Notes under the pieces: model-generated
What the model was told of the DNA's origin: nothing
Seen by the model: only the letters and a program-made list of their open reading frames with translations
The model's database searches: none
Shown here: one piece after another, positions 1-10,400 of the stretch
Position numbering within the stretch: the first letter of the stretch is position 1
Layout of the letters: each line of letters begins with the position of its first letter
Position numbers and translations under genes: made by a program
Source of the DNA: Pseudomonadota bacterium
GTDB taxonomy: Bacteria > Pseudomonadota > Alphaproteobacteria > Rhizobiales > Hyphomicrobiaceae
DNA: 64,000 bases
NCBI GenBank assembly: GCA_018242295.1
Contig: JAFECE010000003.1
Span: forward strand, 186,001 to 250,000
Reading direction: 5' to 3'

Positions 1-3000
1 GCGATCGCAGTTGGGTGCAACGCGCAAGAGGATCATGCCCGTTCCGCAGCCGATCTCGAGGACGCGTTGCGGCCGGAGATCCTGGACGCGCTCAACCGTC
101 CGCTCGATCCAATCCTGCATTTGCTCTTCGGGGATCTGTTCGCCCGTGTAACTGCTCCTCCACCCCACCGTTTCAGAGACCGCCTCACCTCCGCCGCGAT
201 ATGTCTCGTCCCAGATTGTTTCCCAATGCGCCGTGCTCGGGGCTGCCGACGCCCCGCTGCCATTGGCTGCAGGCACGACATAGGCGATGAGGCGTTGCTC
301 GCTGCTCACTTCGTCGGACCGCGGCACGACTGCGCTTTGCTTCACCGAGGGATGCCGGTCCAGTACGGATTCGATCTCGCCGGGCTCGATCCGGTGGCCA
401 CGAATCTTAACCTGTTGATCGAGCCGGCCGAGGTATTCAATCGTACCATTGGGAAGCCAACGCCCGAGATCGCCCGTGCGGTAGAGACGCTCATCGTCCG
501 AGCCGAACGGATTGCGGACGAACCGTTCTTCCGTCAGCTCGGGGCGCCCCAGATAGCCGCGCGCAACGCCTGCGCCACCGATGATGATTTCACCGGGAAC
601 CCAAATAGGCTGTAGACGGAGTGATTGATCGACCACGTAAACACGGGTGTTCGCGATCGGCCCGCCAATGGTGATCGGATCGCCGGCACCGCCGACCTTG
701 GCTGTCGTCGACCAGATGCACGTTTCGGTTGGGCCATACATATTGTTGATCGGCCCCTTGTATGTGGTGCGCAATCGCTCGATCAGCGCACGCGGAAGCG
801 CTTCACCGCCCAACAGCAGCATGCGCAAATGTCTCAGCGCATTGAGTGAGGCATCGTCGGACGCCAGAATGCTCGCAAGGGAGGGAGTGGCCTGCAGGTG
901 AGTCACGCCATGGCGGGTGATTTGCGAGGGAATATCCTGGTGCAGTTCATCGGCGCCAGGATTGGACAAACGGCGCAATTCATCGAGGTGCGGAAGGTTT
1001 GCCAATACCTCTTCGGTCGAGATGCCGAAATCAATTAGGCAGGCAATTTCGTCGACGCCATATGCCTTCAGCTTCTCGATCTTGTCGACGCAAGATGCCG
1101 GAGTTCCGAACAAGCCCGCGGTTTCAAAGTAGCGTGCGAAGGCGTGCTCCATGATCGCGTCGAGTTCTTCGGGCTGAAGATCCGCCAGCGCCATACGAGG
1201 GTCGGAGGTGTCGCGGTCATCGCGCTTGGCGAAGGGCGTCAGTTCCCACCGCATTTTCGCAACCAAGTCGGTGGACGTCTTGAGGTATTCGATGAAGGGG
1301 CCGCGAACCTTCCGTCGCACCTCTTCCTCATTTGCGCCCACGAATGTGTGCAGCATCAGTGTCACCGTACCCGCACCGGCGTGGCCTGCTTCAGCCCAGG
1401 CCTTGCGATAAACGGCGACGTTCTCGACGAACTGCTCCGGCTTCATCACCAGGAGGTTCGTCAGGATGTTGGCGCCGAGCCGCCCTGCGAGCGCAAACGT
1501 ATCTGGGTGGGAACTCGCGGTTACCCATAATTTAGGTTCTTTCTGCACCGGCGGCGGGAAGGTCTTCACCTCAACGGTCTGGCCATCGCCATCGATCGTC
1601 TCGATCGCCTCGCCGCGCCAGAGCGCTTTGACCGTTTCGATGCCGCGGGCAAAAAGTTCGCGGCGGTTTTTGTAGTTTTGAGGTTGCAGAGCGAAATCAC
1701 GCACGTGCCAGCCAGAGGCAAAGCTCAGACCGACGCGGCCGTTGGAGAGATTGTCCACCACTGACCACTCTTCGGCGATACGGAGCGGACTGTGCAAAGG
1801 AAGCACGACGCTACCGGCTCGGATAGCGATGCGCCGGGTGACGGCGGCAACCGCTGCGCCCGTTACCGCAGGGTTTGGGTACAAACCGCCAAAAGGATGG
1901 AAGTGACGTTCCGGTGTCCAGATGGCGGAAAAGCCATTGTCGTCAGCGAATTTTGCGCCTTCAAGCAACAGACGGTATCTGCCGTTGGCATTGCCGGCAG
2001 CCTCATTGGAGTCGGCGGCAAAATAGAACAGGCTGAAATCGATGGGTGTGGCGCTTCCACGTTGGCGGGCCGCGCGTGCCTCACGCTCAGCCTCTTTCTG
2101 GATCACCACCGTAAACCCGCGCGCCAACGTCCAGAACAGCTCAAGTACCGAAATGTCGAAGGAGATGCTGGTTGTCGCGAGCCACACGCCGGGCGCCATT
2201 CCGAGCGCTTGGTCCATCGCGGTGAAGAAGCTTGTTACGTTGCGGTGCTCCAGCATCACGCCTTTGGGGCGTCCTGTGGAGCCGGACGTGAATATGACAT
2301 AAGCCAGATTGTTACCGGTCACCGCAATCCGCGGCCGCTCGCCATTTCCATGGTCTCCGGCTCGCTCAGCGCAGATGAGATTTAATCCCGAAGGCAATTT
2401 GCTGCGCAGGTCCGATGTCGTAACGACGATCCGGGCTCGCGTATCTTCGAGAATGATCGCGAGGCGCTCGGCGGGGTAAGACGGGTCCATCGGCACATAG
2501 GCCGCGCCGGCTTTCAAAATACCGAGCAGAGCGACCATCATCTCGATGGAGCGCTCGATAAAAATGCCGACCATCTGATCCGGCGCGACACCTTGGGCAA
2601 GGATCTCGTGCGCCACTTGATTGGCGCGTTTGTCCAACTCGCGATAGGTGATCGACCTATCGCCATCAACGAGTGCTACCGCGTCGGGTGTCCGATCCGC
2701 CTGCTCTTCGAAGGCTTCGTGAACGCAGCTCGGGCCAGGCAACGGCTTGTCCGTAGCGTTCCAGGTCTCGCGCACCAACCGGGAATCTTGCGATGGGAGT
2801 CGTGGCAGATCGCCAATCTTCGCATCTGGATTGTCGGCGATTGCCTCCAGCAGTGCGTGCAGCAGGTCGCCGATCCTATCGGCCGCTGATCGGGAAAAGC
2901 AGCTGGTATCGTATGACAGCTTGAACGTTATCTGAGGCCCGTCGTAGGCCATCACGTTGAATGGAAAGTTCGTCTGGTCGTGGAGCTTGAAGTGCCGGTG

Positions 3001-4140
3001 TTGCCACTCTGGTCCAAACGACTTGAAGCGCGCGTCGTTGGTCTCAGCATTGAAGACGATAATGGTGTCAAAGAGAGTCTGCGCGCGAGGCAACTCGCTG
3101 TGGCGCAAAACATCCGGCAAGGGGGAATGCTCGAAGGCGCGCGTATCTACCTGATTGCGCCGCAATTGCCGACAGAGTTCGAGCGCAGTGATATCGCCGT
3201 CGAGCTTCACCCGCGCGGGCACCGTATTGATGAAAAGCCCGACGACCCGATCGGCGTCCTGAATTGTTGACCGACGGCAAGTCCGCGTAACGCCAAAAAC
3301 CACATCGTCACGACCGGAAAACGCAGAAAGCACGAGCGCCCAGGCCGCCTCTATGACGGTGGACGTTCGCAGCCCCGCCTTATCGCAGAGCGCGTGAAGC
3401 TTCGCAGTCTGCGCCGGAGACAGCTCCAACTCGACAGTGGCGTGAGGCCCGGATGTACGCGTCGAGCCGCCCGGAAGACGCAGCGTCTCCAGATTGGTTG
3501 GCGTTTGAAAACCGACGAGGGCCGTCCGCCAGAAGGTCTCGGCGGCATCCGCGTTGGACGAAAGATGCTCGCCTAGCCAGTCTATAAAATCGCGATATGG
3601 CGGCCGATGTGGAAATGAAGATTGTTCACCCCGATCCAGCGCGGCGTATATATCGAACACGTCCTGGATAATGAACGCGAAGCAGGAGTCGAGGATTGCG
3701 TGAGAGTATGTGAAAACAAGATTGTGGCGGTCTGCTCCGAGGCGAAACAGAGTTACGCGCCAGAGCGGTGCCTGATCCAAAGGCAGAGGCGTCAAACGAT
3801 CTTGCGTCAGAAAGGCACTGAGTCCCTCCACCTGATTGGCGGGCGATAATGCCGATAAATCCCGCTCTTCGAACGGGACATTAACCTCTCTTAAAACTTC
3901 CTGAACCGGGTTCCGCAAATCCTTCCAGCTGAAGCGGGTACGCAGGATCGGATGCTGCGCGGCGACAATGGCCCACGCGCGTGCAAGAAGATTGGCGTCG
4001 ATCGGCTCGTTAAGCTCGACCTCAAGTTGCTCCACGTCAACGCCGGGACTCTGCGCCTCAAGATGGTGGAACAGCATTCCCTGCTGGAGGGGCGAAAGAG
4101 GGTACGAATGTTCGACCATAGTTCGAGCTTCCGATAGCAT
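1..4140 (-). CDS. Non-ribosomal peptide synthetase, C-A(LLM)-MT..., 3' end beyond window
   Basis: This is the first 1380 residues of an NRPS read leftwards; the C-terminus lies outside the window. A condensation domain (about 10-450) starts with YPLSPLQQGML; its HHxxxDG motif reads SHAILDS (His147, Asp151), keeping the second His. The adenylation domain has A3 near 612, FDIS (A4) near 664, YGPTE (A5) near 1135 and GHRIEPGEIE (A8) near 1250. Between A4 and A5 sits a luciferase-like monooxygenase domain (about 695-1055, beginning PIDFSLFYFAADS) of the natural-product LLM type. After A8 a SAM methyltransferase begins (LEIGCGTG near 1360) and is cut by the window edge. The first ATG is at 4140; an ATG at 4119 with GGAAG upstream is an equally good start. 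It diverges from the PKS, which probably acts with it. The A-domain substrate was not predicted. Confidence 0.93.
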   Translation of the reverse strand, partial: MLSEARTMVEHSYPLSPLQQGMLFHHLEAQSPGVDVEQLEVELNEPIDANLLARAWAIVAAQHPILRTRFSWKDLRNPVQEVLREVNVPFEERDLSALSPANQVEGLSAFLTQDRLTPLPLDQAPLWRVTLFRLGADRHNLVFTYSHAILDSCFAFIIQDVFDIYAALDRGEQSSFPHRPPYRDFIDWLGEHLSSNADAAETFWRTALVGFQTPTNLETLRLPGGSTRTSGPHATVELELSPAQTAKLHALCDKAGLRTSTVIEAAWALVLSAFSGRDDVVFGVTRTCRRSTIQDADRVVGLFINTVPARVKLDGDITALELCRQLRRNQVDTRAFEHSPLPDVLRHSELPRAQTLFDTIIVFNAETNDARFKSFGPEWQHRHFKLHDQTNFPFNVMAYDGPQITFKLSYDTSCFSRSAADRIGDLLHALLEAIADNPDAKIGDLPRLPSQDSRLVRETWNATDKPLPGPSCVHEAFEEQADRTPDAVALVDGDRSITYRELDKRANQVAHEILAQGVAPDQMVGIFIERSIEMMVALLGILKAGAAYVPMDPSYPAERLAIILEDTRARIVVTTSDLRSKLPSGLNLICAERAGDHGNGERPRIAVTGNNLAYVIFTSGSTGRPKGVMLEHRNVTSFFTAMDQALGMAPGVWLATTSISFDISVLELFWTLARGFTVVIQKEAEREARAARQRGSATPIDFSLFYFAADSNEAAGNANGRYRLLLEGAKFADDNGFSAIWTPERHFHPFGGLYPNPAVTGAAVAAVTRRIAIRAGSVVLPLHSPLRIAEEWSVVDNLSNGRVGLSFASGWHVRDFALQPQNYKNRRELFARGIETVKALWRGEAIETIDGDGQTVEVKTFPPPVQKEPKLWVTASSHPDTFALAGRLGANILTNLLVMKPEQFVENVAVYRKAWAEAGHAGAGTVTLMLHTFVGANEEEVRRKVRGPFIEYLKTSTDLVAKMRWELTPFAKRDDRDTSDPRMALADLQPEELDAIMEHAFARYFETAGLFGTPASCVDKIEKLKAYGVDEIACLIDFGISTEEVLANLPHLDELRRLSNPGADELHQDIPSQITRHGVTHLQATPSLASILASDDASLNALRHLRMLLLGGEALPRALIERLRTTYKGPINNMYGPTETCIWSTTAKVGGAGDPITIGGPIANTRVYVVDQSLRLQPIWVPGEIIIGGAGVARGYLGRPELTEERFVRNPFGSDDERLYRTGDLGRWLPNGTIEYLGRLDQQVKIRGHRIEPGEIESVLDRHPSVKQSAVVPRSDEVSSEQRLIAYVVPAANGSGASAAPSTAHWETIWDETYRGGGEAVSETVGWRSSYTGEQIPEEQMQDWIERTVERVQDLRPQRVLEIGCGTGMILLRVAPNCDR

Positions 4141-4448
4141 GCGCGCTTTGCTGGATTATTGAATTTTGGCTTCGTCCCGCACTCGAAATCCGCGAATACA
4201 TTGCACGGACAATTTGTGTCGGGCCTATACGTTCAAGGGTGCAAAAGCCGTGAGAGCTGGCGGCGTACACGTACAATGCACATTCTATCCTTTACATTAA
4301 TTTTAAGTCCATTCTGTGCTAGTAATAGTCAGCATTGATTAACGACTGAAACCGGTTCAGTTTGACGCCTTTTCCACGCGCCTCTTCGTCCAACGCATCG
4401 ATCGGGGATCTGCTATCGGGAAATTGGTAAGGGGTAAATGGAGGTTGC
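4141..4448. promoter_or_regulatory. Divergent promoter region between NRPS and PKS
   Basis: This 308-bp gap separates the divergent NRPS and PKS genes and must hold both promoters. It is AT-richer than the flanking genes. An imperfect palindrome at 4345-4361 (ACTGA, 7 nt containing ACCGGT, TCAGT) lies about 90 bp before the PKS start and could be an operator. A Shine-Dalgarno GGAGG ends 4-5 nt before the PKS ATG. I see no convincing -35/-10 pair and no RNA gene. Confidence 0.5.
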
Positions 4449-7400
4449 ATGGCTCAGGGGGATCGGACTGACGACGAAGATCATGCGATCGCAATCATTG
4501 GTATATCGGGCAGGTTCCCGGGCGCATCCAACGTCGCCGCCTTCTGGAAAAACCTGCGAGAGGGTCGCGAGTCCATTCGTGTATTCAGCGAAGAAGAATT
4601 ACTTGCCTCCGGCGTTCCGCTCGAAACCGTTCGCGATCCGGCGTACGTCAAAGCTTGCGGCTACTTGGACGGCATAGACCAATTCGACGCTGCGTTCTTC
4701 GGATTGTCGCCGCGCGATGCCGCGGTCTTTGACCCTCAGCACCGCTTCTTTTTGGAATGCTCTTGGGAAGCTTTCGAGGACGCGGGATACGTTGGCGAAA
4801 AAATCGACGGACGGGTCGGAGTCTTTGCTGCCTCCGGCGCCACCGAATATTTCACTTATAATCTCGTTACCAATAAAGAGGTGCTGGAAACGGTCGGCGC
4901 ATGGCTTTTGCGCCATACCGGCAACGACTCGAATTTCCTCGCCACGCGCGTTTCATATGAGTTGAACCTCACTGGCCCGAGCATGAACGTGCAGACGGCT
5001 TGTTCGTCGTCCCTGGTCGCTGTGCACGTCGCCTGTCAGAGTCTGCTCAACGGCGAGTGCGATGTCGCGCTGGCCGGTGCTTCAACGATCTATCCGGAGC
5101 AAACCGGCTATCTCTATAGACCGGGAGAGATCCTCTCGCCCGACGGCCATTGCCGTCCCTTCGACGCGGATGCCAGTGGAACTGTCATGGCTTCGGCAAC
5201 GGGTTGCGTTCTGCTGAAGCGACTTTCGGACGCTCTCCGCGATGGGGATTGCATTCGTGCCGTGATACGGGCTTCCGCCGTCAATAACGACGGCTCCGAC
5301 AAGGTGGGTTACCTTGCACCTAGCGTCAGCGGGCAAGCGCGGGTGATCTCCGAAGCACTCGCTCTGGCCGATATTGATCCCAGCGATGTATCTTACATCG
5401 AGACCCACGGGACCGGCACGCTGATCGGTGATCCGATTGAGGTCGCGGCGCTTGTCGAGGCGTTTGGTCCCGACGTGCCCCTGCAGTCATGCCCAATTGG
5501 CTCGCTCAAGTCCAATATAGGCCACGCGGGCGAGGCCGCCGGCATTTGCGCCCTCATCAAGGTGATCTGCGCACTCGAGCACCGTGAACTTCCGGCGTCA
5601 CTTCACTACCAGCGGCCAAATCCGCAGGCCGATCTGTCTAATACGCCGTTCTTCGTCAATGCCAGCCTTCAGCCATGGAATGCGCGCTCCGGCAAGCGGC
5701 GGATCGCCGGCATCACGTGCTTAGGTGCTGGAGGCACCAACGCTCACCTCGTGCTCGAAGAGGCACCGCCGCGAAGGTCAAACGTTAGCGGCGAAAACGA
5801 TCCGCAGTTGCTCGTGCTCTCGGCGCGCAGCAATAAGGCCCTCGATGCATCTTCCAAGAATCTCGCCGATCATCTGCGTGCGGATCACCAGCAGCGGCTG
5901 GATAACGTCGCCTTTACGCTGATCAATGGACGCGAGACGTTCGACAATCGTCGCGTGATCGTGGCGGACAGCACGGCTTCGGCTGCTGCATTGCTCGACG
6001 AAAACGATGCACGCAAGGTGTTTACGGGCAAAGCCGCGCGCGAGCCCCATTCCACGGTATTTCTTTTCCCCGGTGGCGGGGCGCAGTATTGCGGGATGGG
6101 GGCAGAGCTTTACGCAAAGTTTCCTGAATATCGCAAGGCCATCGACGAATGCCTTGCCGTCGTTCAGCCGGAACTTGGTATCGATCTGCGCTCGCTGATG
6201 TTCGCGCCGCCGAGCTCGGCCGAGATTTCGAACCTTCGGCTTGCAGCGCCATCGCTGGCGTTGCCTGCTCTCTTCGCAACTGAATACGCACTGGTCAAAC
6301 TCCTGGCATCGTGGGGCGTGACGCCCGCGGCCATGATTGGCCATAGTGCCGGCGAGTATGCAGCCGCATGCGTCGCGGGCGTCCTTTCGATGCGGGATGC
6401 GATTTCGCTGGTCGCGACGCGTGGCAGGCTGTTCGAAAAGCTGCCCCGTGGTGCAATGCTGTCCATTCCACTCCCCGAGGCAGAAGCGCGCGCATACCTC
6501 TGCGATGAACTCTCGATCGCCGCAGTCAACGGTCCGACGCTTTGCGTCGCATCGGGCCCGGTTCGGGCGATCGCGCAGCTCGAGCAAAAGCTAGCCGCAG
6601 CTGAGGTCGAGTGTACGCGCGTTCATATCGATGTGGCTGCGCACTCGGCAATGCTTGAACCCATATTGCCGGAGTTCGAGCGCTACTGCCGGAAGATTGC
6701 GTTCCAGAAGCCACGGATCCCGTTTGTTTCGAACTTCACGGGAACCTGGATTACCGATGCGGAAGCGACCGACCCGACTTACTGGGTTCGCCACCTGCGC
6801 AATACCGTGCGCTTCGATGAAGGCGCGGCGACGTTGCTGCAAACCCGTGGCCGTGCGTTGCTCGAGGTGGGGCCCGGACGCACACTTTCCAGTCTCTGCC
6901 GGCAACAGCCGGTAAAGGCCGCCATTGTGGCCAATACGTTGCGGCATCCACAGGAGAGCGTATCCGATGTGGCGTTCCTGCTGGAAGCCGTCGGCAAGGT
7001 CTGGGCCGCTGGCGGCGACATCGATCTCAGCCGGTTGACGCGCGGGTCTCAACGCCGGGTGCCGCTGCCCACATATCCCTTCGAACGCCAGCGGCATTGG
7101 ATTGAAAAGGGCCAGGCTCCCTCTGCTCAGCCGACGCTGAAACGCAGGAGCGATCTGACAAAGTGGTTCTCTGCACCATCCTTCCATCGTTCGGTCCAAC
7201 CCAACCCGATTTCGAACGAACAGCTCGCGAAGCCATGGCTCGTATTTACTGATGGCTCATCGTTGGCCGCAGCACTCGTGGCCGGTCTTCGCCGGTCCGG
7301 CGCGACCGTCGCGACCGTGGAGCCGTCGACACGCTTCAGCGTGCGCGACGGACTGGCCTTTGGCATCGACCCGTCGAATGCTGAAGACTATGCGAAGCTG

Positions 7401-10400
7401 AAGATCGCCTTGCGCCAGGAAAATGCGACGCCGGTCCATGTCGTGCACCTGTGGGCTTTGGCGCAGCGTCCGTGGCGGCCCCTGCGTTCCGCGCCCGACG
7501 CCGATCTTGCCGCCTGGGATCGAGACGTCGCGCGCTACTACGACAGCCTGTTTTATTTATCGCAGACGTTTGCCTTCGGTACGGACGGCTTCCGGCTGAC
7601 CGCAATCGGTACCGCTATCGAAGCGCTCGAAGGAGAGCGTGAGGTTCATCCTGAAAAGGCGACCTTGGCTGGCGTCTGCCGCGTCTTGCCACGCGAAACG
7701 CCCGAGGCCTCATGCTCGGTCGTGGATGTGATCGTGCCTCCAGGCGGCTCGGACGCCGAAATGCAACTGGCCGATCGTCTTCTGACCGAAGTTCAAGGTG
7801 ACAATCGCGATCCCCTCGTCATCCTGCGGAAGAGCGGACGGTGGGTGCAGCGTTTCGAGCAACTGCCGCTTGAGCCAGCTTCGACCGCACGTACTTGGCT
7901 GCGCGAGCGCGGCGTGTATCTCATCACGGGCGGACTTGGTGGCATTGGCCTGGAAGTCATGGAGCATCTCGCGCGGCATGGAAAAGCCCGCCTCGTATGC
8001 GTCGGCCGCTCCGCGCTTCCTGACGAAATGGCCTGGGATTCCTGGCTGAAAGAGCACAGGGAGGATGACGACACCTCGCGCAGGATCAGAGGCGTCAGGA
8101 ACCTGCGTGCCCTGGGCGCCGAGGTGATGCTCGCCACGGCCGACGTCACGGATCGCAAGGCCATGGCCGGTGTGATTTCAGAGGCGCGAGCCCGCTTCGG
8201 CCGGATCAATGGCGTTTTCCATAGTGCTGGCGTGCTGCAGGATCAGTTGATCGCGCTCAGGCCGCCGGTGGCTCGCTCAGCGGTTATCGACGTCAAGGCG
8301 AAGGGTGCCTTGGTGTTGCAATCGCTGTTCGGTGAGAGCGAATTAGATTTCCTGGTGCTGTTCTCGTCGGTCAGCTCGGTCCTTGGTCTACCGGGACAGG
8401 TGGACTACACCGCCGCGAACGCTTTCCTGGATGCACTCGCAAAAGCCCGCTCGGCACGCGGTTGCCGCACGCGCACCATCAGCATCGACTGGAACGCGTG
8501 GAAAGTCGGCATGCTTGCGGCACTGGTCCGCGAGCCGCAACTGAATGGCGTTCGAGCCGTCGCCCATGCGGGTCCGCCGCTGGGCGATTGTCTGAGCGAC
8601 GATGCGGAACAGTCACGTTTCCGCTCGGTCCTGAGCCGAAAGACGCACTGGCTGCTCGGGGATCATGTCGTCAAGGGTGGCCAGGCTGTGATGCCGGGCA
8701 CAGGCTACCTGGAGCTTGCACGCGCAGCATTGGCCCATCGGCCCGAAGACAGACCTATTGAGATCCGCGACCTTACTTTCCTGCAGCCGTTCACTCTCGG
8801 CGTTGATGAAACGCGCGCGTTGAATATCACGCTGAGCCGCAATGGCGATCATACCTTCACGGCGTTTGGCGATTCCAAGGAGCAACCGTTTGCGACCGCT
8901 CGCGTCGCGTATTTCGATGCGCCGCCGGAGATCCATGAATCGGTACCGGCAGTCCGCGAGCGTTGTTCCCGTTCCGTCGAGGTTCCGAACGGTCGACTCG
9001 TGCAGCATTTCATGGATTTTGGACCACGCTGGGCCAACATCGAGTCGATCCAATTGGGAGACGGCGAAGCGCTGATCCACATCGCATTGCCGGATGCCTA
9101 CAATTCCGATCTTTTAGAGTGTGGCTTGCACCCCGGAATGCTCGACATGGCGACGGGAGCCGCGCAGATGCTCATCCCGGGCTTCAACGGCCTTGAGGAA
9201 TTTTACGTCCCGTTTTCCTATGGCCGTGTTCTGGTGCGCCAGCGCCTGACCCCAAAACTCTACAGCCACGTCCGATTGCGCTCTTCTGACGGCAAGAGCG
9301 CGATTTTTGATGCGACGTTGCTCGATGAGAACGGCAACGTGCTTGTGTCGGTAGAACACTACATTATGCGCCGCGCCCAAGCGTTCGCTGCGACGAGCAC
9401 CGCGGCTTCAGACACCGCCGCTTCGGCCAAGCCGCGGACCGCGGAGACCGCTGCGGAAGGCTACCTGCGCGAGGGCATGACGCCTTCAGAGGGATTGGAA
9501 GCGCTCGACCGCATTCTCGCCAACGACATTTCCCCGCAAGTCATTGCCTCCACACTTGACGTCGAGCTTTGGCTTTCCCGCTTGGATACCGGCGCTCATC
9601 GCGTATCTGGCGCGAATACGACCCAGCCTGCGCAGGACGCCAACAGCAGCGACGCCGATATCGTCGCGCCCCGCGATACCGTCGAGCGGGAACTGGCCGC
9701 GATGTGGAAAGAGATGCTTGGCGTACAGCGTATATCGATCACGGACGACTTCTTCGACCTCGGGGGCCAATCGCTGATCGCGGTCCGTCTGCTCAATCGA
9801 ATCTGCAAGCATTTCGCGGTCGAGTTGCCGCTCTCCGTTCTGTTTCAGGCTCCGACAATCGCGTCAACGGCGGAACTTCTGCGCGGTCCTTTCAAGGCGG
9901 ACGAAGAAGAAGAAGGGCTATCAAAGCCTACCGAAGGCGAAGTGCCCCCGGCTTCGGGTTCTGCGAAAAGCATCAATCTGCCGGAAGCGGCAATCGAGGT
10001 TGGCGCGACAATTCCCTTCACGCCGAAGCGCTTTCAGTATTTGGTCAACATCACCAAAGGCGGAAATCGCCCGGCCCTATTCTGCGTGCATGGCGCCGGC
10101 GGCAACGTCCTCAACTTCCGCGACATTTCCCGGGCGCTACCTAAGGACCAACCCTTCTATGGTCTTCAGGCCCGCGGCATCGACGGCACGAACCGGCCGC
10201 ACGAGTCCATACGGGAGATGGCGAAGGCCTATGTTGATGAGATCCGCGCGCAGCAATCCCACGGTCCCTATCTGCTGGCGGGCTATTCCGGCGGGGGCGT
10301 GGTCGCGTTTGAAATGGCGCGGCAGCTGACCGAACTCGGCGAGGATGTGCCTCTCGTCGTCTTCTTCGATACCTACCACCCGCAAATGCCCATCCAAACC

